A DNA stretch of 13,981 bases from WHTB01 sp050699035 (GTDB lineage Bacteria > Actinomycetota > Actinomycetes > Propionibacteriales > Nocardioidaceae): positions 1 to 13,981 of the forward strand of contig JBOHDE010000092.1 in the NCBI GenBank assembly GCA_050699035.1, written 5' to 3'. A program made the position numbers and the translations under genes. Positions within the stretch are counted from its first letter, which is position 1, and each line of letters begins with the position of its first letter. Below are positions 6,347-12,952 of the stretch, in pieces. Below the pieces are notes generated by a model. It worked only from the letters and a program-made list of their open reading frames with translations, ran no database searches and was not told the origin of the DNA.

Positions 6347-7813
6347 TCATTGGTTGATCACTGCTCCCATCACCGCGCGGGCGATGGGACCGGCGAGCCG
6401 TCCCCCCGAGACGTCACTCCGCTCGACGTTTGCATCTTCGACGAAGACGGCTACCGCCACCTCCGGGTTGTCCGCTGGGGCGAAGCTCACAAACCAGGCG
6501 TACGGGTTGCGCTCCTCCGACGACTGCGCAGTGCCGGTCTTGGAGCCCACCTCGATCCCGCTCATCGCCGCGGAGCCGCCGGTACCGGTCTCGGTCACCT
6601 CGACCATCATCTGGCGGAGGTCGGAGGCGACGGCGGAGCTGACCGCCTGGCTGAGCGCCTCCGGCTCCGCCTCATCGAGAGATTCGAGGTCGGGCGAGCG
6701 CTCCTCCTTGACGAGGTACGGCTTCATCACCGTGCCGTCGTTGGCGATGCCCGCGACGACCATCGCCATCTGCAGCGGCGTCGAGGCGACCTCGAACTGG
6801 CCGATTGCCGAAAGCGCGGTCTGCGGCTCGTCGGGGTTGGCGGGGAACACGCTCGTGGCGTCGCCGGGCAGGTCGTCGATCACGTCGTCACCGAAACCGA
6901 ACGCCTCGGCCTGCTCGCGCAGAGCCTCGGCCCCCAAGTCCTCGGCGGCGAGCTTGGCGAAGGCCGTGTTGCAGGAGAACGCCAGCGCCCGGGTCAGCGT
7001 GATCTGGTCGCCGCCGCAGCTCCCCCGCCCGTCGTTGCCGAGGTCGGTGCTGGACTTGGGCAGCCGGTACGTCGCCTGCCCGGTCACCATGGAGTCGGGG
7101 CTGTACTTCCCGCTCGACAGGGCCGCCGCCGCCGTCACCAGCTTGAACGTCGAGCCCGGCGGGTACCGCTCCTGGACGGCTCGGTTGCGCAGCGGCTTGC
7201 CCGAGTCGTCGTTCAGCTCCTTGTACGCGGCCGTGGTCTTGGCGAAGTCGTGACTGGCCAGCCGGCGCGGGTCGTAGTCGGGCAGCGACACCATCGACAG
7301 GATCTCGCCTGTCTCCGGCCGCAGCGCGACGACGGCGCCCTTCGCATCGTCGGGAAGGTCGTTCAGTCCCTTGCGGGCAGTCTCCTGGGCCCGCTGGTCG
7401 ATGGTCAGCAACACGTTGCCGCCCTTGGGCTGCCGGTCGCTGACCAGGTCGATCACCCGGTTGAACAGCAGCCGCGGGTCGTTGCCGGAGAGCACGTCGT
7501 TGTGCGTACGCTCCACGCCCGAGGAGCCGTAGAGGTACGAGTAGTAGCCGGTCAGGTGGGAGTACAGCCGCGGCTGGTTGTAGGTGCGCAGGAACTCGAA
7601 CCGGTCGTCCGCGGCCTTGCTCTCGGCGACCGGTGCGCCGGCCACGAAGATGGGCCCGCGCTCACGGGCGTACTCCGCGTCGACCACGCGCCGGTTGTCG
7701 GGGTTGTCGTTGAGCTCACCGGCGTTGACGAACTGCACGTAGTTGACGTTGAGCAGCAGCAGACCGAACAGCACGGCGCAGCCGACTGCCAGCACCCGGA
7801 CCGGTTTGTTCAT
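6347..7813 (-). CDS. pbpA: Class B penicillin-binding protein (PbpA/FtsI-like transpeptidase)
   Basis: The protein has 488 residues. An N-terminal membrane anchor (about 6-28) is followed by the pedestal region (about 40-150), then the transpeptidase domain with all three motifs in place: SxxK as STFK (Ser221, Lys224), SxN as SCN (280-282) and KTG (425-427, KTGTAQ). It crosslinks peptidoglycan peptides outside the cell and is a target of beta-lactams. Its ATG overlaps the rodA stop by 4 nt (ATGA), the normal arrangement for a SEDS polymerase/bPBP pair that works as one complex. In mycobacteria PbpA is a PknB substrate with a role in septation. No residue required by the family is missing. Confidence 0.95.
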   Translation of the reverse strand: MNKPVRVLAVGCAVLFGLLLLNVNYVQFVNAGELNDNPDNRRVVDAEYARERGPIFVAGAPVAESKAADDRFEFLRTYNQPRLYSHLTGYYSYLYGSSGVERTHNDVLSGNDPRLLFNRVIDLVSDRQPKGGNVLLTIDQRAQETARKGLNDLPDDAKGAVVALRPETGEILSMVSLPDYDPRRLASHDFAKTTAAYKELNDDSGKPLRNRAVQERYPPGSTFKLVTAAAALSSGKYSPDSMVTGQATYRLPKSSTDLGNDGRGSCGGDQITLTRALAFSCNTAFAKLAAEDLGAEALREQAEAFGFGDDVIDDLPGDATSVFPANPDEPQTALSAIGQFEVASTPLQMAMVVAGIANDGTVMKPYLVKEERSPDLESLDEAEPEALSQAVSSAVASDLRQMMVEVTETGTGGSAAMSGIEVGSKTGTAQSSEERNPYAWFVSFAPADNPEVAVAVFVEDANVERSDVSGGRLAGPIARAVMGAVINQ

Positions 7814-9201
7814 CGCAGCTTCACCACCTGGGTGTCCTCGTCGGCTCCGGGCGTCCAGACCTCGGGGTCGGGACGCCGGGCCAGGTGGCTGATCCGCAGC
7901 AGCAGCGCGATGATCGCCCAGTTCGCCACCATCGACGACCCACCGGCGGACAGGAACGGTGTGGTGAGCCCGGTCAGCGGGATCAGGCCGGTGACTCCGC
8001 CGACCACCACGAACACCTGCAGCGCGAACGACACCGCGAGGCCGACCGACAGCAGCTTGCCGAAGCTGTCACGGCACAGCAGGGCGACCCGGAGACCACG
8101 CTCGACGATCAGCCCGTACAGCAAGACGATGGCCATCAGGCCGGCCAGACCGAGCTCCTCGCCGAGCGAGGTGGCGATGAAGTCGGACCAGGCGTACGGC
8201 ACCCGGGTCGGGCTGCCCTCGCCGAGCCCACGGCCGAGCAGACCACCCCAGGCGAGCCCGAACTGCGCCTCGACGATCTGGTCGAACAGGTCCGGGTCAC
8301 CGAACGGGTCGAGCCAGCCCTCGACCCGCAGCCGGACGTGGCTGAAGAAGAGGTAGCCGAGGTAGGCGCCGCTGGAGAACAGCAGGGTGCCCAGGACCAG
8401 CCACCCGGGCCGCTCGGTGGCGACGTACAGGAGCACCACGAAGATGCCGAAGAAGAGCAGCGACGAGCCGAGGTCACGCTGGAAGACGAGGACCGCCATG
8501 CTGGCCGCCCAGGCCACCAGGATCGGCCCGAGGTCGCGGCCGCGCGGCAGATCGACACCGAGCACCCGGCGGCCGGCGAGCGCGAGCGCGTCCCGGTTGA
8601 CGACCAGGTAGCCGGAGAACGCGACCACGAGGCACACCTTGGCGATCTCACCGGGCTGGATAGAGAGGCCGGCGATGTTGGCCCAGACCCGAGAGCCGTT
8701 GATCTCCACGCCGACGCCGGGGATCAGCGGGAGCAGCAGCAGCCCGAGACCGGCCAGGCCGAGGGTGTACGTGTAGGCCTGCAGCACCCGGTGGTCTTGG
8801 AGGAGTAGGAGCACCAGGACGAACAACGTGACGCCGAGCGCCGACCACATCAGCTGCGACGGGGCGAACGGGCCGAACTGGGAGTCGGCGGCCTCGAGCG
8901 AGAGGTCGATGCGGTGGATCATCGCGAGGCCGAGGCCGTTCAGTGCCACCACCACCGGCAGCAGCACCGGGTCGGCGTACGGTGCGCGGAACCGCACCAT
9001 CAGGTGGGCCACCACGGCGAGCACCGTCAGCCCACCGCCGTACCAGATCAGGTCCGCGGGGATCTCGTTGTCACGCGCCAGCCCGATGATCGCGTACGCG
9101 GAGATGCCGATGGCCAACGCGAGTGCGAGCAGCAGCAGCTCGGACCCGCGACGCTTGCGGTGGACGAAGGAGTTGGAGGCGTTGGCGAGGGCTGAGCTCA
9201 C
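7810..9201 (-). CDS. rodA: SEDS family peptidoglycan glycosyltransferase RodA/FtsW type
   Basis: The 463-residue polytopic membrane protein has about ten hydrophobic segments. SEDS hallmarks are present: INGSRVWANIAGLSIQPGEIAKV (about 167-189), the QRDLGSSLLFFG motif with the catalytic-type Asp243, and the C-terminal GLIPLTGLTTPFLSAGGSS (about 405-423). SEDS proteins polymerise lipid II into glycan strands with their class B PBP partner, which here is encoded by the overlapping pbpA. The GTG start at 9199-9201 overlaps the pstP stop by 4 nt. GAGGAGGGAG lies just upstream, inside pstP, so rodA has its own strong ribosome-binding site. By position it matches the rodA of the mycobacterial pknB cluster. 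Confidence 0.95.
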   Translation of the reverse strand: MSSALANASNSFVHRKRRGSELLLLALALAIGISAYAIIGLARDNEIPADLIWYGGGLTVLAVVAHLMVRFRAPYADPVLLPVVVALNGLGLAMIHRIDLSLEAADSQFGPFAPSQLMWSALGVTLFVLVLLLLQDHRVLQAYTYTLGLAGLGLLLLPLIPGVGVEINGSRVWANIAGLSIQPGEIAKVCLVVAFSGYLVVNRDALALAGRRVLGVDLPRGRDLGPILVAWAASMAVLVFQRDLGSSLLFFGIFVVLLYVATERPGWLVLGTLLFSSGAYLGYLFFSHVRLRVEGWLDPFGDPDLFDQIVEAQFGLAWGGLLGRGLGEGSPTRVPYAWSDFIATSLGEELGLAGLMAIVLLYGLIVERGLRVALLCRDSFGKLLSVGLAVSFALQVFVVVGGVTGLIPLTGLTTPFLSAGGSSMVANWAIIALLLRISHLARRPDPEVWTPGADEDTQVVKLR

Positions 9202-10607
9202 GGCGCTCCCTCCTCGCAGTCGACCGCCTCGTCGGGCGCATCACTGGGCGCATCACTGGGCGCATCACTGGGCGCTCCCGTGGTCGGCGTGCTCGTCGGC
9301 GTGCGGGTCGGGGTCGAGGTGGGGGTCGAGGTCGCCGTGGGGCGCCGGGTGGGGGTCCTGCTGGCGGTCGGCTTCGGCGGCGGGGTCTGCAGCGCCGCGC
9401 ACTGGTCCGCGATCGCTTCGAGGTCGCTGACCGTCCGGCGGGCGTCGGCGAGGTCGCCCACGTCGATGCCGGAGGTGACCTGGTCGCGCCAGTACGGCGT
9501 GAGGTGCTCGAGCCGGACCTTGGTGCTCTCTTCCACCCCGAACAAGGTCACGCCAGGCAGGTCCGCGTCGATTCCGTGGTAGATCGCGACCGTGTCGCCG
9601 TCATCGGTGACGAAGTACTGGTTCTGCGACCAGGCGTACGCAAACCGGCCGGTTGCCACGACGAGCGCCACCAGCACGAGCAGCAAGAAGATGCGGCGGA
9701 ACCAGCGGAACCGCTGTGGCGCACGTGGTGCGTAGCGCAGGTGCTCATGATCGACCGGGCCGTCGTCGGATCGGTCACCCCGGACCCGCGGCTGCGACGT
9801 GGTGTCGTCGAGCCGGCCGCGTTGCTGCTCGGCCGCGGCTCCGACGAGCAGTCGGCCGAGCGATGCCGCGGACTCCGGGTCGACCGGGTCGTCGGCGCCC
9901 ACCAGGTCGGCGACGACGACCGTGATGTTGTCCGAGCTGTTCGCGTCGAGCGCCGCCTGCACGAGGGCGATGCTGACCGAGTCGGGCGTGCCGTCGGCCA
10001 GCAGCTGCTTGATCGCGTCGTCGTCGACGAAGCCGGGCAGCCCGTCACTGCACAACAACAGCCGGTCGCCGGCCGTGACGGTGTGCATGGACAGGTCGGG
10101 CTCGTTGTCCTGGCGACCGTCGAGCACCTTCATGATCAGGTTGCGGTGCGGGTGGGTGCGGGCCTCCTCCGCACTGATCCGGCCGTCGTCGACCAGCGTC
10201 TGTACGAACGTGTGGTCGTGGGTGAGCTGGCTGAGCTCGCCGTCACGCAGCAGGTAGGCGCGGGAGTCGCCGAGGTGGGCCAGTCCGACCTGCTCACCGT
10301 CGAACAGCATCGCGGTCACCGTCGTACCCATGCCTTCGACTCTCGGGTCGTCGTCGATGATCTCCCCGAGGCGGACGTTGGCGCGGTGGAAGGCACCGAC
10401 CAGTGCCTCCAGCATGTCCCCGGCCGGCTCGTTGTCGAGCCGGCGCATGGTCTGCACCGTGACGGCGGAGGCGAGGTCTCCGCTGGCGGCACCGCCGACC
10501 CCGTCGGCCACGACCAGGAAGTGCGGCCCTGCGTACCCGGAGTCCTGGTTGTTGGAGCGCACTCGTCCCACGTCGGACACAGCGGAGTAGTGCAACGCCA
10601 GCGTCAC
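9198..10607 (-). CDS. pstP: PP2C-family serine/threonine protein phosphatase PstP
   Basis: The protein has 469 residues. The N-terminal PPM/PP2C domain (about 5-236) shows the metal-binding motifs VRSNNQD (Asp22), VVADGVGG (Asp35), GMGTTVTA, LGDSRAYLLRDG, LLLCSDG (Asp188) and SSDNITVVVAD (Asp226). A linker and one membrane helix (about 304-324) lead to an extracellular part. It has a structured segment (about 328-407) with two Cys residues overall (Cys403, Cys464), then a Thr/Pro low-complexity tail and three SDAP repeats. PstP removes phosphates from PknB and its substrates, with the catalytic domain in the cytoplasm. The start is GTG at 10607, 8 nt after the fhaB stop. The stop overlaps rodA. 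The extracellular tail is low-complexity but the frame is intact. Confidence 0.95.
   Translation of the reverse strand: MTLALHYSAVSDVGRVRSNNQDSGYAGPHFLVVADGVGGAASGDLASAVTVQTMRRLDNEPAGDMLEALVGAFHRANVRLGEIIDDDPRVEGMGTTVTAMLFDGEQVGLAHLGDSRAYLLRDGELSQLTHDHTFVQTLVDDGRISAEEARTHPHRNLIMKVLDGRQDNEPDLSMHTVTAGDRLLLCSDGLPGFVDDDAIKQLLADGTPDSVSIALVQAALDANSSDNITVVVADLVGADDPVDPESAASLGRLLVGAAAEQQRGRLDDTTSQPRVRGDRSDDGPVDHEHLRYAPRAPQRFRWFRRIFLLLVLVALVVATGRFAYAWSQNQYFVTDDGDTVAIYHGIDADLPGVTLFGVEESTKVRLEHLTPYWRDQVTSGIDVGDLADARRTVSDLEAIADQCAALQTPPPKPTASRTPTRRPTATSTPTSTPTRTPTSTPTTGAPSDAPSDAPSDAPDEAVDCEEGAP
9234..9276. repeat. 12-nt tandem repeat in the 3' end of pstP
   Basis: Three exact copies of GGGCGCATCACT (9234-9245, 9246-9257, 9258-9269) and the start of a fourth encode repeated Ser-Asp-Ala-Pro in the PstP tail. 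Upstream in the gene (about 9280-9370) is a looser GGGGTCGAGGT-type repeat encoding Thr-Pro-Thr runs. Both keep the reading frame. Confidence 0.85.
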
Positions 10608-10615
10608 GGCTTGCC

Positions 10616-11098
10616 CTACTTCCTAAGCTCGACGACGGTCTTGCCCAGGCGCACGGTGGTGCCGGCCGACACGGCGACGGCCCGGGTCACGCGAGTGTGG
10701 CCCAAGTAGGTGCCGTTGGTCGAGCCCATGTCCTCGACGAACCAGTCGTCGCCGTTCGTGACGAAGCGGGCATGTCGGGTGGATACATAGTCGTCGTCGA
10801 GGCGGATGGTGACGTCGGTGCCGCGGCCGAGTGTGATGGTCTCGGCGCCGAGGTCGACCGACTGGCCGGCGTTCGGGCCCTCGGTGACGACGAGCCGGCT
10901 GGGGACCCCACGCTTCTTCTTGGGCGCCGGCTTCGCCTTCGCCGGCTTGGCGGGCTTGGCCGGCTTGGCGGCCCGCTGGGGGAGGTCGACCCGCGCACCG
11001 AACATGTCGGACCGGATCACTGACACTGCGGACAGCACGAAGATCCAGAGCAGCGCCAAGAAGCCCAGCTTGATCAACGTGAGCGTGAACTCAGACAC
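10616..11098 (-). CDS. fhaB: FHA-domain membrane-anchored adaptor FhaB (FipA type)
   Basis: The 160-residue protein has an N-terminal membrane helix (about 10-28), a Lys/Ala/Pro-rich linker with AKP repeats (about 43-63) and a C-terminal FHA domain (about 66-158). The FHA phosphothreonine pocket is intact: LGRG (Arg92), STRHA (Ser106, His109) and GSTNGTYL (Asn128). FHA domains bind phosphothreonine, and in this operon the ligand is probably PknB or its substrates. Mycobacterial FhaB/FipA links phosphorylation to FtsZ-FtsQ assembly. The GTG start at 11098 overlaps the end of fhaA by 8 nt and is preceded by GAGGTGG. Size and layout match mycobacterial FhaB. Confidence 0.94.
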   Translation of the reverse strand: MSEFTLTLIKLGFLALLWIFVLSAVSVIRSDMFGARVDLPQRAAKPAKPAKPAKAKPAPKKKRGVPSRLVVTEGPNAGQSVDLGAETITLGRGTDVTIRLDDDYVSTRHARFVTNGDDWFVEDMGSTNGTYLGHTRVTRAVAVSAGTTVRLGKTVVELRK

Positions 11099-11837
11099 CC
11101 GCCACCTCGCCCGGTCCCTCGGCGTGCGCTCGGGGGTTGCGCAAGACCATCGTCGTGTTGCCTATCTGTACTTCGGACCCGTCGTGCAGCTCGGCTTGCT
11201 GCACCCGTCGGCCGTCCACCTTGGTGCCGTTGGTGGAGCCCAGGTCGTAGATCGATACCGTCACCGACTCGGGCCCGGGTCGTACCCGGATCTCGACGTG
11301 GCGGCGGGAGACGCCAGGATCGCTCACCTGCAGGTCGGCCTCCGTGCCGCGGCCGATCACCATACCCGGCGGCTCGAGCGGGTGCTTGACGCCGTTGACC
11401 TCGAGCAGGAGGGGTGCCCTGCGCACGGCGGTCTCGGTCATCGGCTGCCCCTCGACCGGGGTGACCTTGGCCCGGGCCTTGCTGGTGACCCGGAACCGGC
11501 CCGTGGTGAGGTCGTCACGTTCGTCGAACTGGACGCTCACCGCGCCGGCGAACACGTAGTGCTGCTCGTTGGCGTGCTCGCGCAGCATCTCGATCAGCTC
11601 GGAGGCCAGCGTGTCCGTGTACGGTGCCAACCGCTCGTGGTCGGTCGGGGACAGCTCGATCGTGAACGTGTTGGGGATCAGCCGGCGGTTGCGGCTCAGG
11701 ATCTGGGCGGAGTTGTCGACCTCACGCTGCAAGGCAGCCGCCAGCTCGACCGGCTGGACGGCACTACGGAACGTGCGGGCGAAGGCGCCGGTCACGAGGT
11801 GCTCGAGTCGCTGCTCGAAGTTGTGCAGCACACCCAC
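11091..11837 (-). CDS. fhaA: FHA-domain protein FhaA with N-terminal DUF3662 domain
   Basis: The protein has 248 residues. The N-terminal DUF3662 domain (about 1-125, starting GVLHNFEQRLEHLVTGAFAR) is joined by a very short linker to a C-terminal FHA domain (about 142-235). It has IGRGTEADL (Arg163), GVSRRHVEI (Ser177, His180) and LGSTNGTKV (Asn203). In mycobacteria FhaA binds the phosphorylated pseudokinase domain of MviN/MurJ and PknB, so it acts as a brake on lipid II flipping. The start GTG at 11837 is chosen because GGAGGAG lies 4-5 nt upstream and the family begins Met-Gly-(V/L)-L. Longer frames are unlikely. Mycobacterial FhaA has a long Pro/Gly-rich linker that is nearly absent here. 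It is the first gene of the operon. Confidence 0.95.
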   Translation of the reverse strand: MGVLHNFEQRLEHLVTGAFARTFRSAVQPVELAAALQREVDNSAQILSRNRRLIPNTFTIELSPTDHERLAPYTDTLASELIEMLREHANEQHYVFAGAVSVQFDERDDLTTGRFRVTSKARAKVTPVEGQPMTETAVRRAPLLLEVNGVKHPLEPPGMVIGRGTEADLQVSDPGVSRRHVEIRVRPGPESVTVSIYDLGSTNGTKVDGRRVQQAELHDGSEVQIGNTTMVLRNPRAHAEGPGEVAGV

Positions 11838-11987
11838 CGGCTCCTCCAATCTGTCGCTCCGCGGACGGCTGCCCCGATCGTAACGGGGCGGGCATACCGG
11901 GCGGTGCTGGGCGCCCGTCTCGGTTTCGTCGCGCCCCGGCGGTGGTGTTACCCTTTCTCGGCGCTGAGGCAGGGTCCTCGGCGTGAT
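11838..11987. promoter_or_regulatory. Divergent promoter region: fhaA operon (-) and tRNA-Leu (+)
   Basis: This 150-nt region is the only sizeable non-coding stretch ahead of the six-gene operon, so the main operon promoter should be here. Candidate -10 hexamers of TAnnnT type are TACGAT on the minus strand (reverse complement of 11877-11882) and TACCCT on the plus strand (11949-11954). The latter lies 34 nt before the mature tRNA. No strong -35 accompanies either. The fhaA ribosome-binding site is at its left end. Confidence 0.4.
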
Positions 11988-12071
11988 GCGCGAGTGGCGG
12001 AATAGGCAGACGCGCACGGTTCAGGTCCGTGTGTCCGAAAGGACGTGGGGGTTCAACTCCCCCCTCGCGCA
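11988..12071 (+). tRNA. tRNA-Leu, anticodon CAG
   Basis: An 84-nt class II tRNA folds completely. The acceptor stem is GCGCGAG (11988-11994) with CTCGCGC (12064-12070), with discriminator A at 12071. The anticodon stem is CACGG/CCGTG (12015-12019, 12027-12031) around loop TTCAGGT with anticodon CAG at 12022-12024. A long variable arm has stem GTCC/GGAC (12033-12036, 12041-12044). The T stem is GGGGG/CCCCC (12047-12051, 12059-12063) around TTCAACT. It reads the CUG leucine codon, which is very common in this GC-rich genome. CCA is not encoded and must be added. A tRNA-Leu beyond fhaA is also found in mycobacteria. Confidence 0.97.
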
Positions 12072-12115
12072 CAGCATCCCTCATCCCCGACGACGTCTCC
12101 ACCGGGTGACCCGTT

Positions 12116-12276
12116 CCTTCGTGCCGAGGTTGCGCGTATGTCGACCGGCGCGGGGCTCCCGGAACGGCACGGGTCCGTGCCGTTCTCGACCTTCCCCATT
12201 CCTGTAGGCGTGGGGGTGGTCGGGTACGGGTGGGGGTGAGTCGCCACCGGTGCGACATACGCGCAACCTCGGCACG
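12116..12276. repeat. MITE-like element bounded by 24-bp inverted repeats
   Basis: Perfect 24-bp inverted arms (12120-12143 and 12253-12276, left arm beginning CGTGCCGAGGTTGCGCG) enclose 109 nt. Similarity continues outward a few bases with one indel (ttcctt on the left, ttcct in the right arm read in reverse), which gives arms of about 30 bp. The interior holds a second hairpin (12162-12185) and a G-rich segment shared with 2862-2920. No transposase or coding region is present. It looks like a non-autonomous, palindromic mobile element inserted after the tRNA gene. I see no clear target duplication. Confidence 0.65.
12162..12185. terminator. Candidate terminator hairpin downstream of tRNA-Leu
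   Basis: GAACGGCACG (12162-12171) and CGTGCCGTTC (12176-12185) pair perfectly over 10 bp around a 4-nt loop. The hairpin lies 90 nt after the tRNA. Only a weak T-containing tail (TTCTCGACCTT) follows. It may end tRNA transcription, but it also sits inside the repeat element and may belong to that. Confidence 0.4.
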
Positions 12277-12293
12277 AGGAAGTGAAGGCATCC

Positions 12294-12320
12294 CCTTCGC
12301 GCCGAGGTCGCGCGTAGGTC
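12294..12320. repeat. Third, partial copy of the inverted-repeat arm
   Basis: These 27 nt match the left arm of the MITE-like element (12116-12142) at 24 positions in the same orientation, with differences T/C, T/C and T/G. It lies just beyond the stop of the CGNR-protein gene and could be the end of a second, deleted element, or could form an alternative long hairpin with the right arm at 12253-12276. Confidence 0.6.
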
Positions 12321-12329
12321 TGGCCGCTG

Positions 12330-12881
12330 TCACGCCTTGGACCGCTCCCGGTAGGCCCGCATCTTCGCCCGGCTCCCGCAGATCGCCATCGTGCACCAAC
12401 GGCTGCGCCCCGACGGGCTGCGGTCGTAGTACACCCACCGGCAGCGGTCGGACGCGCACGCCTTGAGCCTCGGCCAGCTGCCGTCGGCGCTGGCCTGGGC
12501 GATTCCGGCGGCGACCAGGGCGACGACGGCCTCGGCGCCGTCCAGCCCGTCGGCGGGACGCACCGACACCCCCGCGGTCTCGACGGTGAGCAGCAGCGGC
12601 GCCCGTCGGAGCAGGCGGTCCAGGACGGCTGCCGACGCCGCCGGCACCTCGACCCCGGTGTGCGACAGGCAGACGGCGCGGAGTGCCTCGCGGAACTCGA
12701 TCGTGTCGGCCAGGTCGTCCGCGCCGAAGGAGCGCCCGCGCACGGCGTGCTCCTTGGCCCAGCGCCGCAGGTCCGCCGGGCTGCCGAGGAGGTCGCGCTC
12801 GGCCTCGAGGTCCAGCGTGTTGACCAGGTCCTGCGCCGGGAGCAGCGAGGCCGGTGCCGGCGTGCGTGCTCCGGGTTGCAT
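12330..12881 (-). CDS. CGNR zinc-finger (ABATE-type) protein, putative transcriptional regulator
   Basis: The protein has 183 residues. The N-terminal part (about 15-130) fits the ABATE/DUF1470 domain (LVNTLDLE near the start, then a helical region with LADTIEFREALRAV). The C-terminus (about 140-180) is the CGNR zinc finger with four Cys ligands: CASDRC, RSRWC and CGSRAK, followed by a basic helix (KMRAYRERSK). The signature tetrapeptide here is CGSR, not CGNR. These proteins are thought to bind DNA, but direct evidence is scarce. The ATG at 12881 is chosen; its ribosome-binding site is not strong. A TTG at 12890 would add three residues. The gene is divergent from the MFS transporter gene with 62 nt between starts, so regulating that transporter is the likely role. 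Confidence 0.85.
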   Translation of the reverse strand: MQPGARTPAPASLLPAQDLVNTLDLEAERDLLGSPADLRRWAKEHAVRGRSFGADDLADTIEFREALRAVCLSHTGVEVPAASAAVLDRLLRRAPLLLTVETAGVSVRPADGLDGAEAVVALVAAGIAQASADGSWPRLKACASDRCRWVYYDRSPSGRSRWCTMAICGSRAKMRAYRERSKA

Positions 12882-12952
12882 GGTTGCCAAGTTACCGGAA
12901 AGACCGCACGATAGGGTAACTGTTACCGAAGAAGAGGCGGGTAATGGTAACC
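12882..12952. promoter_or_regulatory. Divergent operator-promoter region with four GTTACC/GGTAAC half-sites
   Basis: Half-sites are GTTACC at 12891-12896, GGTAAC at 12915-12920, GTTACC at 12922-12927 and GGTAAC at 12946-12951. The spacing is regular: GTTACC-N18-GGTAAC occurs twice, and the two units meet as GGTAAC-T-GTTACC, a 13-nt palindrome. A weaker match, GGTTGCC, is at 12882-12888. The last half-site overlaps the start codon of the MFS gene. The array covers the whole interval between the two start codons, so its binding protein could shut off both genes. The CGNR protein is the obvious candidate. Confidence 0.65.

Larger units (their letters stand above)
12072..12329. other. 258-nt spacer between tRNA-Leu and the CGNR-protein gene
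   Basis: The stretch has no supported gene. It is almost entirely filled by the inverted-repeat element and the extra arm copy. Short frames on both strands (for example about 12053-12247 on the minus strand) follow the repeats and are best seen as chance reading of non-coding DNA. Confidence 0.6.

Noticed and set aside
4271..8356. Very long plus-strand open frame (over 1300 codons) opposite pknB and pbpA.
   Set aside because: Both genes on the other strand are full-length, motif-complete proteins. The plus-strand translation is Arg/Gly/His/Val-rich with no domain. Long antisense frames are expected in high-GC coding DNA.
9234..9276. Short direct repeats that might suggest a CRISPR array.
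   Set aside because: The units are 12 nt, contiguous without spacers, in frame, and encode SDAP repeats of PstP.
9123..10709. Long plus-strand open frame opposite pstP.
   Set aside because: It is the antisense shadow of a complete PP2C phosphatase, with a biased composition and no recognisable domain.
12053..12247. Small minus-strand open frame of 64 codons across the MITE-like element.
   Set aside because: It follows the repeat, overlaps the tRNA end, has no ribosome-binding site or family resemblance, and is best explained as non-coding.
12072..12329. A tRNA-integrated genomic island attachment site.
   Set aside because: No integrase is seen and there is no second copy of the tRNA 3' end within the window. 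The repeats present are inverted arms, not a duplicated tRNA end.
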